Below are positions 52,019-62,170 of a stretch of DNA of 64,000 nucleotides, piece after piece. Under the pieces are notes generated by a model. It was not told the DNA's origin. It ran no database searches and saw only the letters and a list, made by a program, of their open reading frames with translations. Each line of letters opens with the position of its first letter. The first letter of the stretch is position 1. Source of the DNA: Roseateles hydrophilus (lineage in GTDB: Bacteria > Pseudomonadota > Gammaproteobacteria > Burkholderiales > Burkholderiaceae_C); assembly GCF_026712245.1 (NCBI RefSeq), contig NZ_JAPPUY010000005.1, forward strand, positions 1 to 64,000, written 5' to 3'. The position numbers and the translations under genes were made by a program.

Positions 52019-52369
52019 TCAGTAGCGGCCGCCGCCGAAGCCGCCGTTGCCGTAGCCCACGTCGCGGCGGTTGCTGGCGCGGTAGCCGGTGTCGCTGCGC
52101 GTGCTGGGAGCGGTGCGTTCCTCGCGCGGCTTGGCCAGCGTGACGACGATGCTGCGACCGTCGACTGACACGCCGTGCAGTGCAGTGATGGCGGCTTGCG
52201 CGGCTTCGACCGAGGTCATCTCGACAAAGCCGAATCCCTTGGACTGACCGGTGTCGCGGTCCATCATGACCCGGGCCGAGGACACGCCACCGAACTCGGC
52301 GAAGTTGCTCTTGAGGCTGGCGTCGGTGACGGAGTAGGGCAGGTTGCCCACGTAGATCTTGCGGCTCAT
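52019..52369 (-). CDS. Single-RRM RNA-binding protein
   Basis: A 116-residue protein with one RNA-recognition motif: RNP2 KIYVGNLPYSV at the start and RNP1 SKGFGFVEM near residue 45. The tail is Arg/Gly-rich (GYGNGGFGGGRY), like the bacterial Rbp proteins of cyanobacteria and Burkholderiales. It probably binds mRNA in cold or stress, which fits the cold-shock gene nearby on the same strand. Confidence 0.88.
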   Translation of the reverse strand: MSRKIYVGNLPYSVTDASLKSNFAEFGGVSSARVMMDRDTGQSKGFGFVEMTSVEAAQAAITALHGVSVDGRSIVVTLAKPREERTAPSTRSDTGYRASNRRDVGYGNGGFGGGRY

Positions 52370-52480
52370 GGTGGCGGCTTTCTAGGAATGAAGAGGCATC
52401 GTCGCGATGCAGGTGTGCGAACGGGACGTTCGCGTGGAGGAGCGGCGGCCATCAGCGTTCGCCCAGGCGGCCGGGCCAGG

Positions 52481-52651
52481 TCAGTGGCAGCGCGCCCAGG
52501 CCAGGCCGTGCTTGCGCGCATAGCGAAGCGCCGCGTGCGTGCTGCTGAAGGTCGGGATGAAGCGCATGACGCGGTCCACGCTGGCCATGCCGCGACCGGA
52601 CCGGATGGAGACGAGCGCGTCAAAGGCACCGTCGTCTCGCGCTTGGGACAT
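52481..52651 (-). CDS. Small protein between RRM and cold-shock genes
   Basis: A 56-residue frame from ATG 52651: SQARDDGAFDALVSIRSGRG, then MRFIPTFSSTHAALRYARKH. I do not recognise it. Codon use is normal for the region and its place, between two cold-shock-type genes on the same strand, suggests a linked small protein. Frames further upstream run through a GTT-rich simple-sequence tract and are unlikely to be coding. Confidence 0.45.
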   Translation of the reverse strand: MSQARDDGAFDALVSIRSGRGMASVDRVMRFIPTFSSTHAALRYARKHGLAWARCH

Positions 52652-52723
52652 CGGGCAGATCACGAAGCGCCCGAGTTCGATGTTGTTCTTGTTGTTGTGC
52701 AAGTTGTTCTTGTTGTGTGAGAC

Positions 52724-52742
52724 GGGCGCCCGGTGGGCGCCC
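52724..52742 (-). terminator. Hairpin after the cold-shock gene
   Basis: GGGCGCC-CGGT-GGGCGCC, a strong stem 10 bp past the stop codon at 52753. There is only a weak T-run on the minus strand, so it may act by attenuation. Confidence 0.45.
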
Positions 52743-52752
52743 CTGGGCACGC

Positions 52753-52965
52753 TCAGAGCGTGCGGATGTTGGACGCCTGCGGGCCCTTGGCGCCTTGCGT
52801 CGCTTCGAATTCCACCTTCGCGCCCTCAGCCAGCGTGCGGAAGCCGCCGCCGTTCTTGATCTCGCTGTGGTGGGCGAAGAGGTCCTTGCCGCCGTTGTCC
52901 GGCGAGATGAAGCCGAAGCCCTTGCTGTCGTTGAACCACTTCACGGTGCCGGTCTGGGTTGTCAT
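52753..52965 (-). CDS. CspA-family cold-shock protein
   Basis: A 70-residue cold-shock domain: [20 protein letters not shown] contains RNP1, [10 protein letters not shown] contains RNP2, ending [14 protein letters not shown]. It binds single-stranded nucleic acids and melts RNA structure. GGAAA precedes the ATG. Length is the family standard. Confidence 0.95.
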   Translation of the reverse strand: MTTQTGTVKWFNDSKGFGFISPDNGGKDLFAHHSEIKNGGGFRTLAEGAKVEFEATQGAKGPQASNIRTL

Positions 52966-53233
52966 GGTGTTTCCTTTGGAAAAGTAGAGATGGAGAAAAC
53001 CCTCCGCAGGCGCTCAGGCCTGGCGGAGACAGAAACACTCAAGAACAATCACCGGGGAGTTGCTGAAGCGAGCCGCTCGCAAGAAGGGCCAGGAGGTGGC
53101 CTGCGGGGCTGCAGTAAAGACCTTGAGAAAGCGGTCTTGTGCGAATCTATGCAGGCAGGGTAGCACGCCTGTCAAGCCCGGCGCGGCCCGCCACGGCTGC
53201 AGGGCTGCCTGCAGGTGGCGTGGCGCACCCATG

Positions 53234-53254
53234 AAAAAGGGGCCTTGCGGCCCC
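53234..53254 (-). terminator. Rho-independent terminator of glmS
   Basis: Read on the minus strand: GGGGCC-gcaa-GGCCCC followed by TTTTT, 30 bp after the glmS stop. Confidence 0.85.
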
Positions 53255-53283
53255 TGCTGACGCTCTTTGAGGCTTGATCAACC

Positions 53284-55149
53284 TCACTCCACCGTCACCG
53301 ATTTCGCCAGGTTGCGCGGCTTGTCGACGTCGGTGCCGCGCGCGCAGGCCGTGTGGTACGCGAGCAGCTGCAGCGGCACGACGTGCAGGATGGGTGACAG
53401 CGCGCCGTAGTGCTCGGGCATGCGGATGACGTGCAGGCCGGCTTCGCTCTCGATGGCGGTGTCGCCGTCGGCGAAGACGTAGAGCTGGCCGCCGCGGGCG
53501 CGCACTTCCTGCATGTTGCTCTTGAGCTTCTCCAGCAGTGTGTCGTTCGGCGCCACGGTCACGACCGGCATCTCGGCCGTCACCAGCGCCAGCGGGCCGT
53601 GCTTGAGCTCACCCGCGGCGTAAGCCTCGGCGTGGATGTAGGTGATCTCCTTGAGCTTGAGCGCACCTTCCATCGCGATGGGGTAATGCAGGCCGCGGGC
53701 CAGGAACAGCGCGTTCTCCTTGCGCGCGAACTCCTCGCTCCACGCGATGACCTGCGGCTCCAGCGCCAGCACGGCCTGGACGGCCACGGGCAGGTGGCGC
53801 AGGTCCTTCAGGTGCTCGGCCTCCTGCGCCTCGGTCAGGTGGCCGCGCGTCTGGGCCAGCGCCAGCGTCAGCAGGAACAGGCCCACCAGCTGCGTCGTGA
53901 ATGCCTTGGTGGACGCCACGCCGATCTCCACACCCGCGCGCGTGATGTAGGCCAGCTCACACTCGCGCACCATGGCGCTGGTGGCCACGTTGCAGATGGT
54001 CAGCGTGTGCGGCATGCCCAGGCTGCGCGCGTGCTTGAGCGCGGCGATGGTGTCGGCCGTCTCGCCGCTCTGGCTGATGGTGACGACCAGCGTCTTCGGG
54101 TCGGGCACGCTGTCGCGGTAGCGGTACTCGCTCGCGATCTCCACCGAGGTCGGGATCTTGGCGATGCTCTCCAGCCAGTACTTGGCCGTGGAGCCCGAGT
54201 AGTAGCTGGTGCCGCAGGCCAGGATGAGGACCTTGTCGATCTCCTTGAACACGCGGTAGGCGCCGTCGCCGAACAGCTCGGGACTGATGCCGGTGATGGC
54301 TTCCAGCGTGTTGGCGATGGCTGTGGGCTGCTCGAAGATTTCCTTCTGCATGTAGTGCCGGTAAGGGCCCAGCTCGGCGGCGCCGCTGTGGGCGTGCACG
54401 GTCTTGACCTCGCGCGTCACGGCGGCGTAGCGGCCGGTGGCGGTGTCCAGGCGGCTGATCCAGTAGCGGCCCGGCTGCAGGTCCACCACGTCGCCTTCTT
54501 CCAGATAGACGATCTGGTCGGTCACGCCAGCCAGCGCCATCGCGTCGGAGGCCACGAAGTTCTCGCCGTCGGTCTGGCCCACGCCCAGCACCAGCGGCGA
54601 GCCTTCACGGGCCGCCACCACGCGGTGCGGCTCGTCGCGGCAGAACACCGCGACCGCGTAGGCGCCCTTCAGGCGCGGCAGGGCCTGCTGCACGGCGTCC
54701 AGCAGGTCGCCGCTGTAGAGGTGGTCGACGAGGTGGGCGATGACCTCGGTGTCGGTCTGGCTGTGGAACACGTAGCCGCGTGCCTTCAGTTCGGCGCGCA
54801 GTTCGTCGTGGTTCTCGATGATGCCGTTGTGGACCAGCGCGATGCGCCCCACGGCCTGCGTGTCGGCGCCCGGGCCGGTCGAGAAGTGCGGGTGGGCGTT
54901 GTGCACGGCCGGCGCGCCGTGCGTGGCCCAGCGCGTGTGGGCGATGCCGGTGCCGGCGGCGATGCCGTCCTGGTCGGCCTGCTGCTGCAGTTCGGCCACG
55001 CGCGAGGTGCTGCGGGCGCGGCGCAGGGCGCCGTCCTGGTGCACCGCCACGCCGCAGGAGTCATAGCCGCGGTACTCCAGCCGCTTCAGGCCCTCGACGA
55101 GGATGGGAACGATGTTGCGCTGACTGACCGCGCCGACGATGCCGCACAT
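53284..55149 (-). CDS. glmS: Glutamine--fructose-6-phosphate aminotransferase (isomerising)
   Basis: A 621-residue enzyme making glucosamine-6-phosphate for peptidoglycan and lipopolysaccharide. It begins [10 protein letters not shown], so the catalytic Cys2 is present, followed by the class II glutaminase domain ([13 protein letters not shown]). Two SIS sugar-isomerase domains follow ([38 protein letters not shown]). The C-terminus [11 protein letters not shown] is universal. It is divergent from the Lrp-type gene. Confidence 0.97.
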   Translation of the reverse strand: MCGIVGAVSQRNIVPILVEGLKRLEYRGYDSCGVAVHQDGALRRARSTSRVAELQQQADQDGIAAGTGIAHTRWATHGAPAVHNAHPHFSTGPGADTQAVGRIALVHNGIIENHDELRAELKARGYVFHSQTDTEVIAHLVDHLYSGDLLDAVQQALPRLKGAYAVAVFCRDEPHRVVAAREGSPLVLGVGQTDGENFVASDAMALAGVTDQIVYLEEGDVVDLQPGRYWISRLDTATGRYAAVTREVKTVHAHSGAAELGPYRHYMQKEIFEQPTAIANTLEAITGISPELFGDGAYRVFKEIDKVLILACGTSYYSGSTAKYWLESIAKIPTSVEIASEYRYRDSVPDPKTLVVTISQSGETADTIAALKHARSLGMPHTLTICNVATSAMVRECELAYITRAGVEIGVASTKAFTTQLVGLFLLTLALAQTRGHLTEAQEAEHLKDLRHLPVAVQAVLALEPQVIAWSEEFARKENALFLARGLHYPIAMEGALKLKEITYIHAEAYAAGELKHGPLALVTAEMPVVTVAPNDTLLEKLKSNMQEVRARGGQLYVFADGDTAIESEAGLHVIRMPEHYGALSPILHVVPLQLLAYHTACARGTDVDKPRNLAKSVTVE

Positions 55150-55288
55150 GGATGGCTTCTCCGTTCTTGAGGAATGGCGCGCATGCTAGGCACTGTGTGG
55201 TGGCGGATGTGTGCAAAATTCGGCCATCTTCGATGGAATATTTCTCCGCGATGTGTTGGTGAAATATTCATTCAAAATGCGGCCGCTT

Positions 55289-55765
55289 ATGACTGAAATT
55301 GATGCTGTCGATCTGCGCTTGCTGGCCGTGCTGCAGGACGATGCCGCGCTCAGCAACCAGGATCTCGCCGCCCGCGTGGCCGTGTCGCCGGCCACCTGCC
55401 TGCGCCGCGTGAAGCGGTTGGTGGACGAGGGCGTCATCGAGCGCCGCGTGGCGCTGCTGTCGCCGGCCAAGCTGGGCGCCGGGCTGCAGGCGCTGCTGGA
55501 GATCACGCTGGACCGCCAGGGCGCCGAGCACCTGGACGCCTTCGAGGCACTGGCCGTCGCCGAGCCCGCCGTGCAGCAGTGCTGGCGGGTGTCGCCAGGC
55601 CCGGACTTCGTGCTCGTCTTGCAGGTGGCCGACATGCCCGCGTATCACGCCCTCACGCAGCGGCTGCTGACCCAGCATGCCAACGTGCGCAACATCAAGG
55701 CCTTCTTCAGCGTGAAGCGGGCCAAGTTCACCACGCAGGTGCCCCTGCCGGCGCTGGACCGTTGA
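55289..55765 (+). CDS. Lrp/AsnC-family regulator
   Basis: A 158-residue regulator. The N-terminal HTH is DAVDLRLLAVLQDDAALSNQ, then LAARVAVSPATCLRRVKRLV. The C-terminal RAM domain follows (VQQCWRVSPGPDFVLVLQVA). ATG 55289 fits the family start; the upstream frame would add 26 unrelated residues. It is divergent from glmS across 139 bp of AT-rich promoter DNA, and may control it or an amino-acid gene elsewhere. Confidence 0.9.
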   Translation: MTEIDAVDLRLLAVLQDDAALSNQDLAARVAVSPATCLRRVKRLVDEGVIERRVALLSPAKLGAGLQALLEITLDRQGAEHLDAFEALAVAEPAVQQCWRVSPGPDFVLVLQVADMPAYHALTQRLLTQHANVRNIKAFFSVKRAKFTTQVPLPALDR

Positions 55766-55793
55766 GGGCTTGGCGGGCCTCAGTTCGGCCCGT

Positions 55794-56975
55794 TCAGCGC
55801 TTGAGGATGCCCAGGCCCTTGAGGTAGTCGCCTTCCGGGAAGCACACGGTCTGCGGGTGGTCGGCCGCGGCGGCGAGGCGCTCGACGATGTAGCCGTCCA
55901 CGCCCGCGTCCAGGCCGGCGCCCGCGACGATCTTGTGGAACAGGTCGGGCGCGATGCCGCCCGAGCACGAGAAGGTGTAGAGCAGCCCGCCCTCGTTCAG
56001 CAGCATGAAGGCCAGCCGGTTGATGTCCTTGTAGGCGCGCGAGGCGCGCTCGGCATGCGCGGCGGTCGGCGCGAACTTGGGGGGATCGAGCACGATGGCG
56101 TCGAAGCGCCGGCCTTCCTGCAGGCAGCGTCGCAAGGTCGCATTCACGTCGGCGTCCCAGGCCTCGTGGCGGGCGGCGTCGAAACCGTTGAGTGCGACAT
56201 GGGCTTTCGCCCGTTCGAGCGCCGGGCCGGATGAATCCACGCTGACGACCTGGCTCGCGCCGCCGGCCAGCGCCGCCACCGAAAAGCCCCCCGTGTAGCT
56301 GAAGCAGTTCAGCACGGTCTGGCAGCCGTACTGCTTCACCGCATCGGCAAAGCGCTTGCGGCTGTCGCGCTGGTCGAGGTAGTAGCCGGTCTTGTGGCCT
56401 TCGGCCACATCCAGCGTCAGCTGCCAGTCGTGCTCCTGGATGGTCAGCGCCGTCTCGCCCTCACCGCGCAGCCAGCCGGTCTGCGCGGGCAGGCCTTCCC
56501 ATTCGCGGGCCTGGGCGTCGGAGCGCTCGTACAGCCGCGCAAGGCCCGTCTCGGCCAGCAGCGCGTCGGCGATCACGGCCTTCCAGCGCTCTGCACCGGC
56601 GCTGCCGAACTGGGCCACCAGCGTGTCGCCATAGCGGTCCACCACCAGGCCCGGCAGGCCGTCGGCTTCGCCGTGGATCAGCCGCCAGGCGTCGGACGCA
56701 ATAGCCAGCCGCGTGCGCATGGCCACGGCCTTGGCGATGCGGCGGCGGAAGAAGGCCGCGTCGATGCGCTCGGCCTCGTCGAAGCTCCAGGCGCGCAGCC
56801 GGATCAGCGACTGGGGGCTGAACGCCGCCCAGGCGAGGAACTGGCCGTCGGCCGACTCCACGCGCACGGTCTCGCCCGAGTCGCCGCCGCCGCGGGCGAT
56901 GGAGCTCTCGAACACCCAGGGGTGGCGCTTGACGAGTGAGCGCTCCTTGCCAGGGCGCAGCTGGATCTTCTTCAT
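55794..56975 (-). CDS. RlmI-like rRNA (cytosine-5-)methyltransferase
   Basis: A 393-residue class I SAM-dependent methyltransferase. An N-terminal PUA domain (LRPGKERSLVKRHPWVFESS) is followed by an EEHEE-like linker and the Rossmann core: LNCFSYTGGFSVAALAGGAS (SAM site), VLDPPKFAP (motif IV) and FSCSGG with the catalytic Cys. RlmI methylates C1962 of 23S rRNA. It runs convergent to the Lrp gene with a 28-bp gap. Confidence 0.88.
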   Translation of the reverse strand: MKKIQLRPGKERSLVKRHPWVFESSIARGGGDSGETVRVESADGQFLAWAAFSPQSLIRLRAWSFDEAERIDAAFFRRRIAKAVAMRTRLAIASDAWRLIHGEADGLPGLVVDRYGDTLVAQFGSAGAERWKAVIADALLAETGLARLYERSDAQAREWEGLPAQTGWLRGEGETALTIQEHDWQLTLDVAEGHKTGYYLDQRDSRKRFADAVKQYGCQTVLNCFSYTGGFSVAALAGGASQVVSVDSSGPALERAKAHVALNGFDAARHEAWDADVNATLRRCLQEGRRFDAIVLDPPKFAPTAAHAERASRAYKDINRLAFMLLNEGGLLYTFSCSGGIAPDLFHKIVAGAGLDAGVDGYIVERLAAAADHPQTVCFPEGDYLKGLGILKR

Positions 56976-57054
56976 CGCCGGGCCATCCCGAGTTGAGCCG
57001 CGCCCGCTCGGGCGACGGTGGCCACACGCCGTGTGGCCGCTGGTGAGAGGGATC

Positions 57055-58632
57055 TCATCGTTGCAGTGCGCCGAAGGCGTAGTTGAGTTGCAGATGGGTC
57101 AGCGGTGCTGACTGGTCGTCGCTGCGCAGTGTGCGGAACTGGCCCAGGCCGGCGCGCAGCCGCAGGCGCTCGGCGGGTTGCCACTGGGCCCACAGTTCGG
57201 CCTGCGTGACGGCGCCGCCGCCAACCTTGATGCCGCCGCCGCCGGCCGCGCCCACCAGCCACTCGGCGCCCAGGCGCAGGTTGCCCCACAGCGGGTTGCT
57301 CTGCACGCCCAGCCCGAACAGGCCGAAGGAATAGGCGCCGGCGCTGCCCACCGCGGCGCTGCCGGCCTGGGCCGCGCCGTAGGTGTGCCGCGAGAGCTCG
57401 CGCGACATGTTGACGGCCAAGTGGCTGACGGCTTCTTCGCGGCCGTCCTTGAAGCGCACGCGCGGCAGGCGCATCACGCTGATGCCCAGCTGCTGCTCGC
57501 GCACGGTGCCGCCGGGGTCGTCGCCGATCAGCGTGGGTGTGCGGTCCAGCGGCATGGCCAGCACGGCGCGCAGGAAGGGTGCGCGGTAAGCGCCGCTGGG
57601 CGCGTAGGTGTAGCCGCCGTCCAGCCGCAGCGTGGGCCCCCAGGGCGTGATCCAGCGCAGCGTCGGCCCGGCGCGCAGCAGCCAGCCGTTGCCGGTGTCC
57701 ACATCGCCGCCGCCGCCCAGGCCGCCGGCCAGCTGGCCGCCCATGCGCAGCCGGGGCGTGCCGAACAGCGCCCAGTCCTGGCCGATCTGGCCCAGCACCT
57801 CCATGTAGCCGTCCACGCCGCCCTGGGCAGCGCCGGCTGCCTCGAAGCCCCACCAGCTGCCGTCGGCGATGTACTGCCGCATGTCCGCGCCGGCCTTGCC
57901 GACGCGGCCCGTGTAGGCGCGCCCGCCGCGCGTGCGGCTGCCGGCCGAGGGCTTCTCGATGCCGCCGGTCAGCGCGATCTCGTCGAAGCCTATGCCGGCC
58001 CGGCGCCCCGCGCGGCCTTGCCGACCGGCGTCCTCGGGCGAGAAGCTGACGAAGTCCATCGCCCGGCCCATCGTGAAGGCCAAGCCCACGCCGCTCTTGA
58101 CGTTGCCACTGGGGAAGCGGATCTGCGAGAGTCCCACGCCCGTGTACCAGGCGCCGTGCTCGGTGCGCAGCGAGATCTCGGGGCGCAGCATCAGCCCGCC
58201 GCCGAAGCTCATCCGTTGGCTGGACAGGCCGCCGCCCGCGCCCACGTACAGGCTGGCCGCCAGGTGCGTGTTGCTGGACAGGCGCCAGCGCCGCTGGCCC
58301 GTGAAGCCCACCGTGAAGATGCCGCCGTAATTGCCCTTGGCCGTGCCGTAGAAGCCGGGGCCGAAGCCCCAGTCGTCGTCGAAGGCCATCAGGTAGCTGA
58401 GGGATGCGAACGCCGTGCGGCCGCCGTCGGGCATCTTCATGGCCGTCCAGTTGCCCTCGATCGCGGCGGGGCGCACGGTGTCGATGCGCGCCGGGTTGGC
58501 GAAGGGCGCGTCGTCGGGCGTGGCCGAGGCCGCCAGCGCCGTCAGCGCGGCAAGTGCCACAGCGCATCGCGCGAACGTCACCGGGCTGATGTTGCTGCCC
58601 GGCCGTCGCGCAGCGTGGAAGGGGTAGGTCAT
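57055..58632 (-). CDS. Outer-membrane beta-barrel protein, function unknown
   Basis: A 525-residue protein. The signal peptide is around residues 20-38 (ARCAVALAALTALAASA). The rest is Gly/aromatic-rich alternating strands (WGFGPGFYGTAKGNYGGIF; LQLNYAFGALQR at the end), as in barrels; the C-terminus does not end with Phe. No specific family is recognised. Its start overlaps the xerC stop by 4 bases, so it is in the dapF-DUF484-xerC operon. Confidence 0.6.
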   Translation of the reverse strand: MTYPFHAARRPGSNISPVTFARCAVALAALTALAASATPDDAPFANPARIDTVRPAAIEGNWTAMKMPDGGRTAFASLSYLMAFDDDWGFGPGFYGTAKGNYGGIFTVGFTGQRRWRLSSNTHLAASLYVGAGGGLSSQRMSFGGGLMLRPEISLRTEHGAWYTGVGLSQIRFPSGNVKSGVGLAFTMGRAMDFVSFSPEDAGRQGRAGRRAGIGFDEIALTGGIEKPSAGSRTRGGRAYTGRVGKAGADMRQYIADGSWWGFEAAGAAQGGVDGYMEVLGQIGQDWALFGTPRLRMGGQLAGGLGGGGDVDTGNGWLLRAGPTLRWITPWGPTLRLDGGYTYAPSGAYRAPFLRAVLAMPLDRTPTLIGDDPGGTVREQQLGISVMRLPRVRFKDGREEAVSHLAVNMSRELSRHTYGAAQAGSAAVGSAGAYSFGLFGLGVQSNPLWGNLRLGAEWLVGAAGGGGIKVGGGAVTQAELWAQWQPAERLRLRAGLGQFRTLRSDDQSAPLTHLQLNYAFGALQR

Positions 58633-59615
58633 TTTTTTGCGCGGGGATGCGCGGCGTCGTAGATGCGCGCGAGGTGTTGGTGGTCCAGCTGCGTGTAGAC
58701 CTGGGTCGTCGTGATGTGGGCGTGGCCCAGCAGCTCCTGCACCGCGCGCAGGTCGCCGCTGGATTGCAGCAGGTGCGACGCGAAGCTGTGCCGCAGCATG
58801 TGCGGGTGCACATGGGCCGGCATGCCGGCGCTGACGGCGCGCGTCTTCAGCATCGTGCGCAGCACCGAGCCGGCCACGCGATGACCGCGTGCACCGACGA
58901 ACAGCGCCGGCTCGCCCGGCGCGGCCAGCTGCCCGCGCACGGCCAGCCAGTCGCCCAGCGCCTCGGCGGCGGCGCGGCCCAGCGGCGTGCTGCGGCGCTT
59001 GCCGCCCTTGCCCAGCACATGCACCTCGCCGGCCTGACGGTCCACCCAGCCGGCGGCGTGGGCGCTGGCCTGGGCGTCCAGACCGATCAGCTCGGCCGCG
59101 CGCAGGCCGGCGCCGTACAGCAGCTCCACCATGGCGCGGTCACGTGCTTCCAGGCGCGAATCGGCGATCTCGTCGGGCACATGGCTGGCCAGTTGCACGG
59201 CATCGTCCACGCCCAGCGCCTTGGGCAGCGGCTTGGGCGCCTTGGGGGCCTTGAGGCCGTCGAAGGGGTTCAGCGCCACGCGGCCCTGCAGGCCCAGCCA
59301 GCGGTAGCAGCTGCGCCAGACCGACAGCAGCAGCGCAATGGACTTGGGCGCCAGCCCCTCGCGGTGCAGCTGCGCGGCCAGGCGCCTCGCGTGTGCGAGC
59401 GAGAGCGTGCGCCCGTCGAGCGACGCCTCGGCCAGCAGGCCTTGCAGGCGCACGAGGCCGTCGGTGTAGATCGCCAGCGTGCGCGGACTCAGGCGTTGCT
59501 GCACGCGGGCGTGCTGCAAGAACTCCTGGTAGTCCGCGCAGAGATGAAGCCCCTCGGCCGCCGAGGACGTCGGCCGGTCCCCCGAGGGGACGGCCCGGCG
59601 CTCGGCCGGCTCCAT
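58629..59615 (-). CDS. xerC: Site-specific tyrosine recombinase XerC
   Basis: A 328-residue recombinase. The N-terminal SAM-like core-binding domain (RLSPRTLAIYTDGLVRLQGL) precedes the catalytic domain: Arg in LLYGAGLRAAELIGLD, Lys in LGKGGKRRSTPLG, HxxR in HPHMLRHSFASHL, His in LLGHAHITTTQVYTQLD, with Tyr in VYT. It resolves chromosome dimers at dif with XerD. Its ATG overlaps the DUF484 stop (TGATG). The order dapF-DUF484-xerC is conserved in proteobacteria. Confidence 0.95.
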   Translation of the reverse strand: MEPAERRAVPSGDRPTSSAAEGLHLCADYQEFLQHARVQQRLSPRTLAIYTDGLVRLQGLLAEASLDGRTLSLAHARRLAAQLHREGLAPKSIALLLSVWRSCYRWLGLQGRVALNPFDGLKAPKAPKPLPKALGVDDAVQLASHVPDEIADSRLEARDRAMVELLYGAGLRAAELIGLDAQASAHAAGWVDRQAGEVHVLGKGGKRRSTPLGRAAAEALGDWLAVRGQLAAPGEPALFVGARGHRVAGSVLRTMLKTRAVSAGMPAHVHPHMLRHSFASHLLQSSGDLRAVQELLGHAHITTTQVYTQLDHQHLARIYDAAHPRAKK

Positions 59616-60325
59616 CAGGCCAGCAGCCCCGCCAGGCCGGCGCTGGCGATCTCGCCCACGCGGGTCAGGAAGTCCGTGCCCATCTCGGCCGTGTAGCGGG
59701 TCGGGTCGGGCGAGCCCAGCACCAGCAGGCCGAAGGGCTTGCCCTCGTTGATCTTGGCCAGCGACAGCGGGATCAGCGCCAGCGAGGTCGCCGTGCCGCC
59801 GCTCTCGCTCAGGCCCAGCCAGCGCGCCGCCTCGAAGCCGGAGTTCACGCCGCAGTAAGGCTGGCTCAGGCTGGCCGCGAAGCTCTTCACATCGGCGCCG
59901 ACACCGGCGGCGAACTCGGCCGACGCATGCTCGGGCGCCACGCCCCACAGGCGCAGGCCGGCCTGCGGGATCATGAACTGGTGGCGCAGCTCGGACAGCA
60001 GCACCTCGGGCAGCTCGGCCGGCGTGCCCGCGGCGCGCATGACGGACAGCGTCCAGCGGTGCAGGCGATCGGCGATGGCCACGTTGTCCTGGCCGTTGCG
60101 GATCATGTCGACGATGCGCAGCTCCAGGCCCTTGATCTTGTCGCGCAGCATCTCGGCCTGGCGCTCCTGCAGCGACACGGCGCGGGTGCCGTGCGGGTGC
60201 TGCAGCTGCACCGTGGCCAGCAGCGCCGCGTGGCGCTCGAAGAAGCCAGGCGTGGCCGCCAGGTAGTTGGCAATGTCGGTTTCGGTGATGCCTTGCACCG
60301 CGTCGGCGGCCGGGTTGGAACTCAC
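59615..60325 (-). CDS. DUF484 (GAF-like) protein
   Basis: A 236-residue cytosolic protein of the DUF484 family: [20 protein letters not shown] at the start is family-typical, followed by a coiled coil ([20 protein letters not shown]) and a GAF-like domain. Its function is unknown, but it is nearly always found between dapF and xerC. It overlaps both by 1-4 bases. Confidence 0.92.
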   Translation of the reverse strand: MSSNPAADAVQGITETDIANYLAATPGFFERHAALLATVQLQHPHGTRAVSLQERQAEMLRDKIKGLELRIVDMIRNGQDNVAIADRLHRWTLSVMRAAGTPAELPEVLLSELRHQFMIPQAGLRLWGVAPEHASAEFAAGVGADVKSFAASLSQPYCGVNSGFEAARWLGLSESGGTATSLALIPLSLAKINEGKPFGLLVLGSPDPTRYTAEMGTDFLTRVGEIASAGLAGLLA

Positions 60326-61161
60326 AGCGTGATCTCTCCGTCAAAAACTTTCACAGCGGGGCCGGTCATCAGCACCGGGGCGTCGCCGCCCGCCCATTCA
60401 ATCTTCAGCAGGCCGCCACGGGTCTGCACCTCCACGGCCGCGTCCAGCCAACCGGCGCGGATGCCTGCCACGACGGCCGCGCAGGCGCCGGTGCCACAGG
60501 CCAGCGTCTCGCCGGCATCGCGCTCGTAGACGCGCAGCGCGATGCGGTCGCGAGCGATGACTTGCATGAAGCCCACGTTGACGCGGCGCGGAAAGCGGGC
60601 GTGCCGCTCGATCAGCGGCCCGAGCGTTTCGATCGGCGCGGTCTCGACGTCCGTCACGCGCAGCACCGCATGCGGGTTGCCCATGGACACCACGGCGAGC
60701 GACACACCCTCGACAGGCCAGAGCGGGAAACCGTTCACCGGCGCTGGCGTCAGCCCCTCGGCGTCAAAGGGCAAGGCCGCGTGCTCGAACACCGGCGCGC
60801 CCATGTTGACCGTCACGCGGCCGTCGTCCTGCAGCGTCAGCCGCAGGCGGCGGTTCATGGTGTCGACCTGGATGTCGCGCTTGGCCGTCAGGCCGGCATC
60901 GACGACGAAACGCACGAAGCAGCGCGCGCCGTTGCCGCAGTGCTCCACCTCGTCGCCGGTGTTGTTGAAGATGCGGTAGCGGAAGTCCGCGTCGGCGCTC
61001 GTGGCGGGCTCGATGACGAGGATCTGGTCGCAGCCGACGCCGAAGCGCCGGTCGCCCAGCCGGCGCATCTGCTCGGGGCTCAGGCTGAAGGGCTGCTGCG
61101 TCGCATCGATGACGACGAAGTCATTGCCCGCGCCGTGCATCTTGGTGAAGCGCAATCTCAT
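60322..61161 (-). CDS. dapF: Diaminopimelate epimerase
   Basis: A 279-residue enzyme converting LL- to meso-diaminopimelate for lysine and peptidoglycan. It starts [20 protein letters not shown]. The two catalytic cysteines lie in [12 protein letters not shown] and [16 protein letters not shown]. It heads the operon dapF-DUF484-xerC-OMP. Confidence 0.97.
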   Translation of the reverse strand: MRLRFTKMHGAGNDFVVIDATQQPFSLSPEQMRRLGDRRFGVGCDQILVIEPATSADADFRYRIFNNTGDEVEHCGNGARCFVRFVVDAGLTAKRDIQVDTMNRRLRLTLQDDGRVTVNMGAPVFEHAALPFDAEGLTPAPVNGFPLWPVEGVSLAVVSMGNPHAVLRVTDVETAPIETLGPLIERHARFPRRVNVGFMQVIARDRIALRVYERDAGETLACGTGACAAVVAGIRAGWLDAAVEVQTRGGLLKIEWAGGDAPVLMTGPAVKVFDGEITL

Positions 61162-61285
61162 GGGCGGTGATTATCTGGCGCCGTACGGGCCTGGGCTGCG
61201 CGGCATGAATCGATCAAGCGGCCACCACAGCGCCGGCTTTGCCGGGCTGCCAGTGGCGCCCCGTTCAGCGGACACGTTGGGCCCA

Positions 61286-62152
61286 TCACTCCGGCGCGGC
61301 GCCGATGTCCAGCCCGCGCGGCGCCTTGTAGCGGTGATAGCCCCACAGGTACTGGCCAGGCGCGCGGCGGATCAGGCTTTCCATGGCCTGGTTGATGGTG
61401 GTGGCCGCGGCCTCGGGCGGCGCATCCGCAGCGATCTCGGGCGCCGGCAGCACATGCACCACATAGCCCTGGCCCGCCGGCAGACGCTCGCCCCACAGCA
61501 GCACGACGGCCGCGCCGGTCTGCTGCACCAGGCGTGCCGCCAGCGTCATCGTGTAGGCCGGCTTGCCGAAGAAGGGCGCCCACACACCCAGGCCGTCGGG
61601 CGGCACCTGGTCGGGCAGCAGGCCGATGACCTCGCCACGGCGCAGCGCGCGGATCATCTGCCGCACGCCGGCCAGCGAGGCCGGCGCCGTGGCCAGGCCC
61701 GGGCGCTCGCGCGAGCCCGCCATCACCTCGCGCAGCGCCGCCTGGCGGGCCGGGCGGTACAGCACCGTGATGGGCGCCTGCGGCGTCGTGAAACGTTCGG
61801 CGATCGCCTGCGCGCAGATCTCGAAGCAGCCCAGGTGCGGCGTCATGACGATGAGGCCGCGGCGCTCGGCCAGGGCGGCCTCGATGAGCTCGGCGCCCTC
61901 CCAGCGCAGGCGCTCACCCAGCGGCTGGCGCTTGGTGGCGATCCACAGCCAGGGCAGCTCGGCCGCCATGCGGCCCGCCGCGGCGATGGCCGGGCGCGCC
62001 GCCGCCCAGGGCAGGCCGGCCTGGGCCACGTTGGCCCGGAAGCGGCGCCGGTAGGTGGGCGAGGCGGCATAGACCAGCCAGCCCAGCCAGGCGCCCAAAG
62101 CGTGCAATAGCGCCAGGGGCACCCGGGACATGCTGCGAAAGAACCAGCCCAT
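61286..62152 (-). CDS. LpxL/HtrB-family lipid A acyltransferase
   Basis: A 288-residue lysophospholipid-acyltransferase-like protein. One N-terminal membrane helix ([19 protein letters not shown]) precedes the catalytic HX4E motif in [22 protein letters not shown], and [16 protein letters not shown]. The C-terminus has [13 protein letters not shown]. It adds secondary acyl chains to lipid A in the inner membrane. The start at 62152 ([11 protein letters not shown]) is family-typical; an in-frame ATG at 62170 would overlap the metK leader. Confidence 0.88.
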   Translation of the reverse strand: MGWFFRSMSRVPLALLHALGAWLGWLVYAASPTYRRRFRANVAQAGLPWAAARPAIAAAGRMAAELPWLWIATKRQPLGERLRWEGAELIEAALAERRGLIVMTPHLGCFEICAQAIAERFTTPQAPITVLYRPARQAALREVMAGSRERPGLATAPASLAGVRQMIRALRRGEVIGLLPDQVPPDGLGVWAPFFGKPAYTMTLAARLVQQTGAAVVLLWGERLPAGQGYVVHVLPAPEIAADAPPEAAATTINQAMESLIRRAPGQYLWGYHRYKAPRGLDIGAAPE

Positions 62153-62170
62153 GTTTTCTATACTTGGCAC

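Noticed and set aside
52681-52722. GTT-rich tract as a CRISPR or satellite
   Set aside because: Short simple sequence without spacer structure; most likely untranslated DNA between two cold-shock-type genes.
53410-55170. A 586-codon plus-strand frame opposite glmS
   Set aside because: Shadow of glmS; composition is typical of antisense frames and no domain is visible.
57178-58662. A 494-codon plus-strand frame opposite the outer-membrane protein
   Set aside because: Antisense shadow without domains; the minus-strand frame has a signal peptide and an operon overlap.
56972-58813. A 613-codon minus-strand frame overlapping xerC and the outer-membrane gene
   Set aside because: Arg/Pro/Gly-rich frame in the wrong phase of two real genes.
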